This document shows, piece by piece, positions 18,912 through 29,174 of a stretch of DNA of 64,000 bases; the stretch's first letter is position 1, and every line of letters starts with the position of its first letter. Origin of the DNA: Nitrospirota bacterium (GTDB lineage Bacteria; Nitrospirota; Thermodesulfovibrionia; Thermodesulfovibrionales; JdFR-88). The position numbers and the translations under genes were made by a program. The notes below the pieces were generated by a model. It had not been told where the DNA came from. It saw only the letters and a program-made list of their open reading frames with translations, and did not search any database. The DNA is taken from contig JAKAJM010000005.1 of assembly GCA_021813765.1 (NCBI GenBank), positions 1-64,000 on the forward strand. The letters are read 5' to 3'.

Positions 18912-20412
18912 AGGAGTAAAAATAAAGAGCATCAAAAACGGCGAGGGCCTGGAAATAAAAGGGCTCGCGATAGATTCCAGGCGCGTGCGGGCCGGGGACC
19001 TTTTCTTCGCCCTCAGGGGCGGCAAGACGGACGGCAACGCCTTTATAAAGGACGCTGTCCGGAAGGGGGCAGCGGCTGTTCTGACCGACCAGAAGCCAGA
19101 GGAAGAAGCGGTCCTTTCTTCGGCCGCCGTGATCCAGGTGGAGGACGGGCGGGCCGCTCTGGCCAGGGTGTCCGCCAATTTCCATAAAAATCCCTCGGGC
19201 AGGCTCGCGGTCACAGGCATAACTGGAACGAACGGCAAGACCACCACGGCGCTTCTTATCCACGGCGCCCTTGGACGGCTCGGCAAGGGAGCCGGGCTTA
19301 TAGGGACGATAAAATACATCGCCGGGGGCAGCGAAAAGCCCGCCCCGCATACTACCCCCGAGGCGCCGGACTTCCAGTCCCTGCTGGGGGAGATGGCGGA
19401 GACCGGACAAAGCCATGCGGTGGCCGAGGTCTCCTCACACGCGCTTGCGCAAAAAAGGGTGGACTACACGTCTTTCCGGGTGGCCGTGTTTACGAACCTC
19501 ACCAGGGACCATCTCGACTACCACAAGACGATGGAAGATTATTTCGAGGCCAAAAAAAGACTTTTTTTCGATTTTAACTTTAACGGTCTGCTGGAAGAGG
19601 GCGGCTGTGCGGTCGTAAACGTTGATGACCCTTTTGGCAGAAGGCTCGCCTCGGAGTTGGCGGGAAAAGGGACTGTCCTTGCTTACAGTGCCGCCAATTC
19701 AGTAGATAAAGAAAAAGAAAATGAAGGGATAAGCTCCATAAGGGCGGAGAACGTACAGAACATGGCATCGGGGCTGCGTTTTGACATCCTTTACCAGGGC
19801 GGGAGGTTTCCGATAAGCTCCCCTCTCATAGGGGCGCACAATGTATACAACCTGCTTGCGGCCTTCGGGGCGCTGGCCGGACTCGGTTTTGACGCGCAGG
19901 AGGCCATACGGGGGCTGGAATCCCTTAAGGGCGTCAATGGCAGGTTCGAGAGGGTGGAATGCGGACAGGACTTCCTGGGCGTCATAGATTACGCTCACAC
20001 GCCGGATGCGCTTGAGAGGCTGATACAGGCCGCCCGGGCTGTTTCTGGAGGAAGGGTCATCACCGTGTTCGGGTGCGGCGGAGACCGGGACAAGGGCAAG
20101 CGCAGGGAGATGGGGCGTATAGCTGCAACCCTTTCGGACGAAGTCGTTATCACCTCGGACAACCCGCGCAGCGAAGACCCTATGGCTATTATAGGAGATA
20201 TAAAAGAGGGCATACCGGCCGGCAGGAACAGCCATTATATCGTGATACCTGACCGCGCGGAGGCCATCGAAAGGGCGATAGGCATGGCCCGCACGGGAGA
20301 CGCAGTCCTTATTGCGGGCAAGGGACATGAGGACTACCAGGAGATAAACGGCATGCGTAGTCCTTTTAGCGACCGCCTTGCCGCCATCAAGGCCCTGGAG
20401 AAAAGGAAATGA
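18889..20412 (+). CDS. murE: UDP-N-acetylmuramoyl-tripeptide synthetase MurE
   Basis: GITGTNGKTTTALLIHGAL, TNLTRDHLDYHKTMEDYF, DNPRSEDP (DNPR typical of meso-DAP-adding MurE). Start chosen at ATG 18889. Confidence 0.96.
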   Translation: MELSTLLEGVKIKSIKNGEGLEIKGLAIDSRRVRAGDLFFALRGGKTDGNAFIKDAVRKGAAAVLTDQKPEEEAVLSSAAVIQVEDGRAALARVSANFHKNPSGRLAVTGITGTNGKTTTALLIHGALGRLGKGAGLIGTIKYIAGGSEKPAPHTTPEAPDFQSLLGEMAETGQSHAVAEVSSHALAQKRVDYTSFRVAVFTNLTRDHLDYHKTMEDYFEAKKRLFFDFNFNGLLEEGGCAVVNVDDPFGRRLASELAGKGTVLAYSAANSVDKEKENEGISSIRAENVQNMASGLRFDILYQGGRFPISSPLIGAHNVYNLLAAFGALAGLGFDAQEAIRGLESLKGVNGRFERVECGQDFLGVIDYAHTPDALERLIQAARAVSGGRVITVFGCGGDRDKGKRREMGRIAATLSDEVVITSDNPRSEDPMAIIGDIKEGIPAGRNSHYIVIPDRAEAIERAIGMARTGDAVLIAGKGHEDYQEINGMRSPFSDRLAAIKALEKRK

Positions 20413-21851
20413 CGTTTTTATTCCTGGACATTAACGAGATACTGGAGGCCACTGGCGGAAGGCTTCTGCAAAAAGGGCCGCTTCATTTTACAGGCGTAAG
20501 CACGGATTCCAGGGCCATAGGGGACGGGGAGCTTTTTGTAGCCCTCAAGGGAGACCGGTTCGATGGGAATGATTTCTTCGCTACGGCGCTTGAGCGCGCG
20601 GCGGGGGCCATCCTAAGCCGGGAGCCCGAAGGGCCGCCGTCCTCCGGCAAGAGCATCGTGCTTGTGCCGGATACTTTGAAGGCCCTTCAGCAGATGGCCC
20701 GCCGGATACGGATGAAAAGGCCTGACATGCCTGTGGTAGGTGTCACCGGCTCCAATGGCAAGACCACCACCAAGGAGCTTACGGCCCGCGTGCTTGAGAG
20801 AAAAAACGTGCTTGGGGCAAAAAAGATCGCTGTGCTTAAGGGCCGGGGCAACCTGAACAACCAGATAGGGCTTCCGCTTAACCTCTGCCGCCTGGAGCCC
20901 GGGCACGGGGCCGCGGTACTGGAGATGGGGGCAAGCAGGCCGGGGGACATAGAGGAGCTTTGCGGCATAGCCGTACCCACCCACGGGATCATTACCAATA
21001 TAGGGCCGAGCCATCTGGAAGGATTTCCCGGAGGCATGGAGCAGATAGCGGACACAAAACTTGCTCTTGCCAGGGCCTCGAACACGATCATCTATAACGC
21101 AGACGACCCGCTGCTGCGCAAGGCGGTGGAGGAAGAGTTCCTTGGGCGGAAACAAAGGGGAAAAACGCTCATAAGTTTTGGCATCCGGGAGGACGCACAT
21201 CTCAGGGCCTGCGGCATAGAGATGGGGGCGGATGGTTTTACATCGTTCGGGTTGTCAGCGGGCGGGCCTGTTGTCAGGGTAAGGCTGGCCGCGCCCGGGC
21301 TTTTCAATGTTTATAACGCCCTGGCCGCGGCGGCCGCCGGGCTGGCGTTCGGCGTGGGGCTTGAGGATGCGGCGAAGGCCTTCGAAGGGTTTTGCGGCGT
21401 GCCCATGAGATACGAGATAAAGAAGGCCGCGGGCGCAACGTTCTTAAGCGACGTGTACAACGCGAATCCCGCCTCCATGGAAGAGGCGGTAAAGGAGCTT
21501 GTAAGGCTCAGGAGCAGCAGGGTGGTGGCGGTGCTTGGGGACATGCTTGAGCTTGGGGGCCACTCGGAGGAGACTCACAGAAGACTTGGAGAGCGCCTTG
21601 GCGTGCTGGGCATTGACGTATTCATAGCGGTGGGGCCGATGATGGCGCTTGCCCTGGAGGAGTTCAAAGCCAAAGTCAAAGAGGGCAAAAACGAAAAAGG
21701 CAGGATCGCGATCGCCTGCGCGGATTCCGCACAGGCTGCACAGGAGCTCATGGCTTCCTTGAGGCCAGGCGACACGGTCCTGATAAAAGGATCAAGAGGA
21801 ATGAAGATGGAAAAAGTCCTGCCCGAGGAAAGGGAAGCTGATGCTTTATAG
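20409..21851 (+). CDS. murF: UDP-N-acetylmuramoyl-tripeptide--D-alanyl-D-alanine ligase MurF
   Basis: VGVTGSNGKTTTKELTARVL, LEMGASRPGDIEELC, DVYNANPASMEEAV. Confidence 0.96.
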   Translation: MTFLFLDINEILEATGGRLLQKGPLHFTGVSTDSRAIGDGELFVALKGDRFDGNDFFATALERAAGAILSREPEGPPSSGKSIVLVPDTLKALQQMARRIRMKRPDMPVVGVTGSNGKTTTKELTARVLERKNVLGAKKIAVLKGRGNLNNQIGLPLNLCRLEPGHGAAVLEMGASRPGDIEELCGIAVPTHGIITNIGPSHLEGFPGGMEQIADTKLALARASNTIIYNADDPLLRKAVEEEFLGRKQRGKTLISFGIREDAHLRACGIEMGADGFTSFGLSAGGPVVRVRLAAPGLFNVYNALAAAAAGLAFGVGLEDAAKAFEGFCGVPMRYEIKKAAGATFLSDVYNANPASMEEAVKELVRLRSSRVVAVLGDMLELGGHSEETHRRLGERLGVLGIDVFIAVGPMMALALEEFKAKVKEGKNEKGRIAIACADSAQAAQELMASLRPGDTVLIKGSRGMKMEKVLPEEREADAL

Positions 21852-22923
21852 TCTTTTTTATTTTCTGCACGACTGGATAAAACCGTTCAACGTGTTCAGG
21901 TATATAACTTTCAGGGCGGCGTTGGCCGCCTTTACCGCTGCCGCCATTTCCTATTTTATTATGCCCGCGTTCATAAAGTGGGCCAGGAACATCGGAAATA
22001 CGCAGTCCATACGGCAGGACGGCCCTTCCAGGCACCTCTCCAAGCAGGGCACCCCCACGATGGGAGGCATTGTGATCGCGGGCAGCATACTTGTCTCGAT
22101 GCTTTGCTGGGGCGACCTGCAAAACGGCTATGTGCTCTTGATGATGCTTGCGACCGCCGGGTTTTCCTCCATTGGGTTTTGGGACGACTACCTGAAAGTG
22201 GCGAGGAAAAACCCGAAGGGGCTGGCCGCGAGATATAAATTCGGGCTCCAGATACTGCTTGCGCTGGTCCTTGGGGCGATCGTCTACCTGAACCCGCATG
22301 ACCCGTATGCCGATATGCTGTCCATCCCCTTTTTCAAGAAATGGCTACTGCACTTCGGCATTTTCTATATCCCGTTTTCGGTGCTGGTCATGGTGGGCTC
22401 GTCAAACGCGGTGAACCTGACGGACGGGATAGACGGCCTTGCGATCGGGCTGGTGGCGATAGCGACCCTTGCAAACGGCGTTCTCATTTATATATCCGGG
22501 CACAGGGGGCTTTCCGAATACCTGCATGTGCTCCATCTGCCTTATGTGGGCGAGCTCACCGTATATTGCGGAGCCATGTTCGGCGCGGCGCTTGGTTTTC
22601 TGTGGTACAACTCCTATCCCGCCGACCTCTTTATGGGGGACGTGGGCTCACTGGGCCTGGGAGGCGCTCTGGGCACCCTTGCCGTGATATCGAAGCAGGA
22701 GATAATCCTTGCAGTGGTGGGCGGGGTATTCGTGGTCGAGACAATTTCCGTGATATTGCAGGTGACGTCCTTCAAGCTCACGGGCAAGAGGATATTCAGG
22801 ATGGCCCCTATACACCATCATTTCGAGCTTAAGGGCTGGGCGGAGCCGAAGGTGATCGTAAGGTTTTGGATAATCGGGATAATACTTGCGCTTCTGTCTC
22901 TGACTACGTTCAAGGTTAGCTGA
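21841..22923 (+). CDS. mraY: phospho-N-acetylmuramoyl-pentapeptide-transferase
   Basis: GTPTMGG, FWDDYLKV, NLTDGIDGLAIG, FMGDVGSL, APIHHHFELKGW. Confidence 0.98.
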   Translation: MLYSLFYFLHDWIKPFNVFRYITFRAALAAFTAAAISYFIMPAFIKWARNIGNTQSIRQDGPSRHLSKQGTPTMGGIVIAGSILVSMLCWGDLQNGYVLLMMLATAGFSSIGFWDDYLKVARKNPKGLAARYKFGLQILLALVLGAIVYLNPHDPYADMLSIPFFKKWLLHFGIFYIPFSVLVMVGSSNAVNLTDGIDGLAIGLVAIATLANGVLIYISGHRGLSEYLHVLHLPYVGELTVYCGAMFGAALGFLWYNSYPADLFMGDVGSLGLGGALGTLAVISKQEIILAVVGGVFVVETISVILQVTSFKLTGKRIFRMAPIHHHFELKGWAEPKVIVRFWIIGIILALLSLTTFKVS

Positions 22924-22955
22924 GCGGCGGGCAAGGTTAGCTGGAGGCATTTTAT

Positions 22956-24428
22956 TTGGAAAAGGAAATGACAGTGACCGGTTTTGAGGGAAAAAAGGTC
23001 TTGATATTCGGGCTTAAAAGAAGCGGCGCGGCATCGGCGCTCGCCCTTCATTCCCTGGGCGCGAAGGTAGCCGTTACGGACATGAAGACAAAAGAATCAG
23101 GAGAACTGGCGGAAGAGCTGAGCAGACTGCCCGAAGGCATCGGGCTTTTCCTGGGCGGCCATCCCCAGGAGGCCCTTGAAGGCGTGGACCTTGTGGTGGT
23201 GAGCCCCGGAGTGCCCATGAACATCCCGGCCCTCACTCTGGCCGCCCGCTCAGGTATTGAGATCATAAGCGAATTGGAGCTTGGCTTCAGGCTGTTTAAA
23301 GCGGCGGACCCGCTTACCGATTTCTACGCCATCACCGGCACCAACGGAAAGTCTACGACGACCGCGCTTCTGCACTATATACTGGAGAGGTCCGGCAGGC
23401 GCGCCCTCCTTGCGGGCAACATAGGATATGCGCTTTCAGGCCTATTCCCCGGGAATTTATTTCCAGGGGCATCACCGGAGGCGGCCGGGCGGGAAGGCAG
23501 CTTTCCAGTCGTAGTCGAGGTGTCAAATTTCCAGCTCGAAGGCATACGGGATTTTAAACCCAGGATATCGGCCATTCTGAACCTGGCGCCCGACCACCTG
23601 GACCGGTACAAGGATGTTTCCGCCTACTATGAGGCCAAGATGAAAATATTCGAAAGACAGGATGACGGGGACTACCTCGTTTTAAACGCCGGCGATCCGA
23701 ACACGCAAATAATAAGCGGCAAACTGCAAAAGGCCGGGTCCGATACGAAGGCCATGCCGAAGGTCGTCTGGTTTGGCAATGGGGAAGACAAAACAACAAA
23801 GATATTCGGGCTTTATTCAATGCGCGGTTCTGTTTACGTAAACCTGCCCGGCATGGACATTGAGCTCATCAAGGCCGGCGATATCAGGATCAAGGGCGCG
23901 CACAACCTGGAAAACGCGATGGCCGCGGGGGCAATGGCCCTCTTGGCCGGGGTGCCCGCGGAGGCCGTGCGCACTGCCCTCATGGAGTTTCCGGGTTTGC
24001 CGCACCGGATGGAATTTGTAAGGGAGCTGGACGGGGTTTCCTATATAAACGACTCCAAGGGCACGAACCCGCCCGCCGTTTTGCGCTCCCTTGAGAGTTT
24101 TTCCGGACAGAAGAAAGAAAACTCCATTATACTCATCGCCGGGGGAAGGGACAAAAACGGGGATTTTCAGAGCCTTCGCAATCAGGTCGAAAGGAGTGTA
24201 AAACTCCTGGTGCTGATAGGGGAGGCAAGCGGGAAGATAGCGGCCGCCCTGCAGGGGGCCGCGCCCATGGAATATGCCATGGACCTGGCGGAGGCGCTTA
24301 GGATATCGAAGGCGGCCGCCCGTCCAGGCGACGTGGTGCTGCTTTCTCCGGCCTGCGCGAGTTTCGATATGTTCAGGGATTTTGAGGACAGGGGAGACAG
24401 GTTCAGGGAGGAGGCGCGGAGGCTTTGA
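22956..24428 (+). CDS. murD: UDP-N-acetylmuramoylalanine--D-glutamate ligase
   Basis: AITGTNGKSTTTALLHYIL, LNLAPDHLDRY, GLPHRMEFV, NDSKGTNPPAV. TTG start; alternative ATG 22968. Confidence 0.96.
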   Translation: MEKEMTVTGFEGKKVLIFGLKRSGAASALALHSLGAKVAVTDMKTKESGELAEELSRLPEGIGLFLGGHPQEALEGVDLVVVSPGVPMNIPALTLAARSGIEIISELELGFRLFKAADPLTDFYAITGTNGKSTTTALLHYILERSGRRALLAGNIGYALSGLFPGNLFPGASPEAAGREGSFPVVVEVSNFQLEGIRDFKPRISAILNLAPDHLDRYKDVSAYYEAKMKIFERQDDGDYLVLNAGDPNTQIISGKLQKAGSDTKAMPKVVWFGNGEDKTTKIFGLYSMRGSVYVNLPGMDIELIKAGDIRIKGAHNLENAMAAGAMALLAGVPAEAVRTALMEFPGLPHRMEFVRELDGVSYINDSKGTNPPAVLRSLESFSGQKKENSIILIAGGRDKNGDFQSLRNQVERSVKLLVLIGEASGKIAAALQGAAPMEYAMDLAEALRISKAAARPGDVVLLSPACASFDMFRDFEDRGDRFREEARRL

Positions 24429-25639
24429 TAAACAACCCCGGACCCGGATATTCATTTAACAATATGTCTGTTTCCGGCAAGCCGGACAGGATGCTTATCA
24501 TCCTGACCGCAGCGCTCGTTCTTTTCGGAGCCCTCATGATATATTCAAGCACAAGCGTGGTCACCTACGCGATGGAAAAAAGACACGCCACTACCTCCCT
24601 GTATTATTTCAAAAGACACATGCTGACCATAATCATGGCGCTTGTTGCGGGAGTTGCCGCCTACAAGGCCAAACCGGGGTTTTTGGGCAGGTTTTCGCCG
24701 CTTTTCCTGGTTATCTCAATGGGGCTTCTGCTGCTGGTGTTCACAAGGTTCGGCATAACGGCCGGAGGGGCCAGGCGGTGGATCAGGTTGTGGCCTTCCA
24801 CTTTTCAGCCCTCGGAGCTTGTGAAGCTTGCGATGGTCATCTTCCTGGCTTGGTATCTTTCAAGAGATTTCTTCGAGCCGGACAATTTAGGGAAGGTCCT
24901 TCTGCCCGTGGGGGTAATGGGCGTGTTCCAGGTGGTCTTTTTAAAGCAGCCGGATTTCGGCGGGACCCTTACACTTGGTTTTCTCACCATATCCATGCTT
25001 TTTCTGGCCGGCGCCAGGCTCAGGTATTTAGGGTCGCTTTTGCTGGGTCTCCTTCCGGCCGTCTATTATCTTGCCCACAAGCCTTACCGCTGGAGAAGGA
25101 TAATATCCTTCCTGAACCCCTGGGCGGACGCGCGGGGCGAGGGCTTTCAGCTCGTCCAGTCCCTTATAGCCCTTGGAAGGGGCGGGTTTGGCGGCGTGGG
25201 ATTGGGGAAAAGCATGCAGAAACTCTCTTTCCTGCCCGAGATGCACACGGATTTCATATTCTCGATAATCGGGGAGGAGCTTGGCTTTTTTGCGGCGGGC
25301 CTGGTGGTGGTGGCCTTTTGCGTCCTTTTCTTAAGGAGCGTGCGCATCGCAAACAGGATGAGCGAAAAATACCACTTTCTCCTGGCCTGGGGCATCGCGC
25401 TTATGATAGCGCTGCCTGCGTTCATCAATTTTTGCGTGGTCACTGGGCTTATGCCCACCAAGGGGCTGCCGCTTCCGTTCATAAGCTATGGGGGCTCCTC
25501 TCTTATCGTAAACCTGATGGGGATGGGCATACTGCTGAGGCTTTCGAAGGGCGAGCCGCCCAAAGCGGCGCCTGACCGTCTCAAGGATATGCTTGAAAAG
25601 AAAAAAGCGAGGCGCAGCGTATATGGCGCAGGGTTTTAG
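24425..25639 (+). CDS. ftsW: putative lipid II flippase / glycosyltransferase FtsW
   Basis: SEDS family; GGARRWIRLWPSTFQPSELVKLA, LPLPFISYGGSSLIVNLMGMGILLRLS. TTG start; alternative ATG 24464. Confidence 0.95.
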   Translation: MINNPGPGYSFNNMSVSGKPDRMLIILTAALVLFGALMIYSSTSVVTYAMEKRHATTSLYYFKRHMLTIIMALVAGVAAYKAKPGFLGRFSPLFLVISMGLLLLVFTRFGITAGGARRWIRLWPSTFQPSELVKLAMVIFLAWYLSRDFFEPDNLGKVLLPVGVMGVFQVVFLKQPDFGGTLTLGFLTISMLFLAGARLRYLGSLLLGLLPAVYYLAHKPYRWRRIISFLNPWADARGEGFQLVQSLIALGRGGFGGVGLGKSMQKLSFLPEMHTDFIFSIIGEELGFFAAGLVVVAFCVLFLRSVRIANRMSEKYHFLLAWGIALMIALPAFINFCVVTGLMPTKGLPLPFISYGGSSLIVNLMGMGILLRLSKGEPPKAAPDRLKDMLEKKKARRSVYGAGF

Positions 25640-25642
25640 AGG

Positions 25643-26746
25643 ATGAGGGTTGTCATAGCAGGCGGAGGGACGGGAGGGCACCTGTTTCCTGGTCTTGCCC
25701 TGGCCGAGGAGCTTGAGAGGCGGGCCGGCGCGGAGATAGTGTTCATGGGCACGGAAAAGGGGATCGAATCAAAGGTTGTGCCTAAAAAAGGCTACCAGAT
25801 CATATTTCTGCCCGCAGAAGGGGTGGCGGGCAAAGCGGGCCTTTCAAGGCTGAGGGCAGTGGCAAAACTGATGGCATCGGTACTGAAGGCAAAGAAACTG
25901 CTTGGCTCCATTGAGCCGGACATAGTTGTGGGCACCGGCGGATATGTTTCCGTAAGCCCCATTGTTGCGGCATGGCTTTCATCCATACCCGTTATCATCA
26001 TGGAGCAAAACGTATATCCTGGCGCGGCGAACCGCTGGCTTTCAAAGATCGCGGGCGCGGTGGCCGCCACATATATGGAAAGCACGCAATATCTGCCCAA
26101 GGGCAAAACCTTTCTGACAGGCAACCCGGTTAGGGCGGAGGTTCTCTCGGCCACAAGGGAGAATTCATTCGGGCTTTTTGAGCTGGAGCCCGAAGGCCTT
26201 TTTACGGTATTTGTATCCGGCGGGTCCGCTGGGGCCACGAGCATCAACAAGGCGGTCACCGGCGCGCTTGAGCACCTGCAGGATATGAAGGAGCACATCC
26301 AGTTCCTGCACCAGAGCGGACAGCGGGACTATCAGGCGGTAAGGGAGGCTTACAGGCGGCAGGGCTACAGGGCCATGGTAGTGCCCTTCATTTACCAGAT
26401 GCCGGAGGCCTATGCGGTGGCGGACCTGGTCATATCCAGGGCCGGGGCGACTACGCTTGCGGAGCTGACGGCGCTTGGCAAACCGGCCGTGCTGGTCCCG
26501 TATCCGTACGCCGGCGCGCACCAGGAGTTCAATGCAAAGAAACTGGAGGCCTTCGGGGCTGCAAGGCTGCTCATGGACAATGAGCTCTCCGGGGAGAGAG
26601 TGGCCCGGGAGATAATGGGCCTTGTTGAAAATGAGACTGAAAGGAACGAGATGGCCGCCAGGAGCAAGGCTGTCGGACAGCCGGAGGCCGCAAGGAAAGC
26701 GGCTGAGCTTGTGATGAGCCTCGCTAAACTGAAAAAGAAAGCATGA
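25643..26746 (+). CDS. murG: undecaprenyldiphospho-muramoylpentapeptide beta-N-acetylglucosaminyltransferase
   Basis: MRVVIAGGGTGGHLFPGLALAEEL, VISRAGATTLAELTALGKPAVLVPYPYA. Confidence 0.97.
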   Translation: MRVVIAGGGTGGHLFPGLALAEELERRAGAEIVFMGTEKGIESKVVPKKGYQIIFLPAEGVAGKAGLSRLRAVAKLMASVLKAKKLLGSIEPDIVVGTGGYVSVSPIVAAWLSSIPVIIMEQNVYPGAANRWLSKIAGAVAATYMESTQYLPKGKTFLTGNPVRAEVLSATRENSFGLFELEPEGLFTVFVSGGSAGATSINKAVTGALEHLQDMKEHIQFLHQSGQRDYQAVREAYRRQGYRAMVVPFIYQMPEAYAVADLVISRAGATTLAELTALGKPAVLVPYPYAGAHQEFNAKKLEAFGAARLLMDNELSGERVAREIMGLVENETERNEMAARSKAVGQPEAARKAAELVMSLAKLKKKA

Positions 26747-26779
26747 GGGTTTTTCTTATTTTGAAAAGGAAGGTAACAG

Positions 26780-28165
26780 ATGTACAAGCGGTATAAGTCC
26801 ATTCATTTTATAGGTATAGGCGGCATCGGCATGAGCGGCATAGCACAAGTGCTTCAGACCCTGGGCTACCGTGTGACAGGCTCGGACATGAGGGCCTCAG
26901 AGACAACGGAGAGACTGGCCTCAATGGGCATAGGCATTACCATAGGGCATAGCCCTGAAAACATAAAGGACGCGCAGGTGGTCGTCATCTCTTCCGCCAT
27001 CGGGAGTGAAAATCCCGAGGCAATGGAGGCATTAAGGCAGGGTGTGCCGGTGATCCCCAGGGCCGAAATGCTCGCGGAGCTGGGCAGGCTCAAATACGGC
27101 GTGCTTGTGGCCGGAAGCCATGGAAAAACTACCACCACGTCCCTTATTGCCACTGTTGTTGCGAAGGCCGGCCTTGACCCCACTGTGGTCATAGGGGGCA
27201 GGCTGAATGCCCTGGGCAGCAATGCGCGCCTTGGACAGGGGGAATTCCTCGTGGCGGAGGCGGACGAGTCCGACGGGTCTTTCCTGAAGCTCTCACCCAC
27301 CATAGCCGTCGCCACCAACATAGACCGCGAGCATATGGAGTTTTTTAAATCCATGCACGCACTGCGCGGCGCTTTTCTTGAATTCCTGAACAAGGTCCCG
27401 TTCTACGGGCTTTGCGTGGTCTGCATCGAGGATGCCCGCCTGAAAGAGCTTGTGCCCGACATCAAGCGGCGCACTCTCACCTACGGCTTTTCCGGGGATG
27501 CAGACCTGAGGGCGGCCAATGTCGCAAAGGGCGCGATGAGCATAGAGTATGACGTTTTGCTGAAGGATAAAAAACTCTTCAGGGCCAAGCTTCCCATTCC
27601 GGGGGATCATAACGTCCTTAACAGTCTTGCCGCCATAGGCGTGGCCCTGGAGCTGGACGTTACCCCCGATGCCATAAGGGACGGACTTCAGGCCTTCCAG
27701 GGAATAGGCAGGAGGCTTGAGCTCAAGGGGCGCCCCTCCGGTGTGAGCGTTTATGACGATTACGGCCACCACCCGACCGAGGTGCGCGCCACGCTGAAGT
27801 CGCTGAGAGAGGGGACCGGGGAATCAAGACTTTTCGTGGTCTTCCAGCCTCACAGGTTTACGCGCACCAGGGACCTGATGCAGGAGTTCGCGGTCTCATT
27901 CGGCTGCGTGGACCATCTTCTTTTGCTGGATATCTACGCGGCCGGCGAGCGACCGCTTGAGGGGATAACATCAGAGGCGCTTTTTGGGCTTATAAAGCGG
28001 GAAACAGGGGAAAAGGGCAGGCCCTTTGTTGAATATGCCGGGCAGGTCGGCAAGGCTGTCGAGCACCTGCTCAAAAACGTTGCCACGGGGGACGTTGTCC
28101 TTTCCCTGGGAGCGGGAGATGTATGGAAGGTCTCTGAGGCCCTTGTGCAAAGGCTTTCTAATTGA
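26780..28165 (+). CDS. murC: UDP-N-acetylmuramate--L-alanine ligase
   Basis: IHFIGIGGIGMSGIAQVL, AGSHGKTTTTSLIATV, DDYGHHPTEVRATL, FQPHRFTRTRDL. Confidence 0.98.
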   Translation: MYKRYKSIHFIGIGGIGMSGIAQVLQTLGYRVTGSDMRASETTERLASMGIGITIGHSPENIKDAQVVVISSAIGSENPEAMEALRQGVPVIPRAEMLAELGRLKYGVLVAGSHGKTTTTSLIATVVAKAGLDPTVVIGGRLNALGSNARLGQGEFLVAEADESDGSFLKLSPTIAVATNIDREHMEFFKSMHALRGAFLEFLNKVPFYGLCVVCIEDARLKELVPDIKRRTLTYGFSGDADLRAANVAKGAMSIEYDVLLKDKKLFRAKLPIPGDHNVLNSLAAIGVALELDVTPDAIRDGLQAFQGIGRRLELKGRPSGVSVYDDYGHHPTEVRATLKSLREGTGESRLFVVFQPHRFTRTRDLMQEFAVSFGCVDHLLLLDIYAAGERPLEGITSEALFGLIKRETGEKGRPFVEYAGQVGKAVEHLLKNVATGDVVLSLGAGDVWKVSEALVQRLSN

Positions 28166-28250
28166 TATGCGAAAGCGGGCTGATTGATATGAGCAGGCTG
28201 GGTAGAAAACAAAAAATGAATTTTCATGCGGAGGATCTCCGGGCGGAAGT

Positions 28251-29174
28251 ATGAAGGCAGGACGGCTTTATAAAGAGATAAAAGGGGCGGAAGTCATGTT
28301 CGGCGAGCCCCTGGCTGGCCACACCTCGCTTAACATAGGCGGGCGGGCGGAGATATTCGCCAGGCCTGTGGACGCCGAATCCCTTTCGCGGCTTTTGGGG
28401 TGCGCCGCCGGCTTGCCTGTAATTTTAATGGGAGGCGGCACCAACCTGCTTGTGGCGGACGGTGATATAAAGGCGCTTGTGATCTCGACCGGTGACATGA
28501 GGGGTATAGAGATATGCGGGGGCCGGGAGGATGGCGGCGCGATCATCTCGGTTGCGGCGGGCGAACCCCTGAAAAAGGTCCTGGCCTTCTGTTTGCAAAA
28601 CGGCCTTTCGGGCCTGGAACCCCTTGCGGGCATACCCGGAAGCATCGGGGGCGCTGTGGCAGGGAACGCCGGCGCGCACGGGCTTCAGATAGGGGCGCTC
28701 GTACGAAGCGCGCTCGTTGTGGACCTTTCGGCAAGCGCAACTGTAAAAAAGGTGTCGAACGAAGACCTGGGGTTCAGATACAGGGGGTCTTCCGCCCGGG
28801 GGCTGATCACAAATGTGGAGATCGCCCTTAAAAAGGGAGAACCTCAGGAAATAAAGAAGCTGATGGTCAAAAATTTCGACCTGAAGAAAAAGACCCAGCC
28901 CCTTGCCGCCCGCTCGGCTGGCTGTGTCTTTAAAAACCCGGAAGGATTTTCGGCGGGCAGGCTCATTGATGCAGCCGGGTTTAAAGGCGCGCGTGTGGGA
29001 GACATAGAGGTAAGCAGGATGCATGCGAATTTTTTCATTAACAAGGGCAAGGGGACCGCGGCGGATTTTACCGAGCTCATGGGCAAGGTTCGCGACGGGG
29101 TGTTTAAGCGCTCGGGTGTATCCCTGGAGCCCGAGATAAGAATGTATTTGGGGGATAAAAATGCCGGTAACTGA
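28251..29174 (+). CDS. murB: UDP-N-acetylmuramate dehydrogenase
   Basis: HTSLNIGGRAEIFA, GLEPLAGIPGSIGGAVAGNAGAHG, AGCVFKNPEGFSAGRLID. Confidence 0.97.
   Translation: MKAGRLYKEIKGAEVMFGEPLAGHTSLNIGGRAEIFARPVDAESLSRLLGCAAGLPVILMGGGTNLLVADGDIKALVISTGDMRGIEICGGREDGGAIISVAAGEPLKKVLAFCLQNGLSGLEPLAGIPGSIGGAVAGNAGAHGLQIGALVRSALVVDLSASATVKKVSNEDLGFRYRGSSARGLITNVEIALKKGEPQEIKKLMVKNFDLKKKTQPLAARSAGCVFKNPEGFSAGRLIDAAGFKGARVGDIEVSRMHANFFINKGKGTAADFTELMGKVRDGVFKRSGVSLEPEIRMYLGDKNAGN

Noticed and set aside
24778-25575. 265-aa same-strand ORF inside ftsW in another frame
   Set aside because: Out-of-frame overlap with a clear SEDS protein; no independent RBS or domain.
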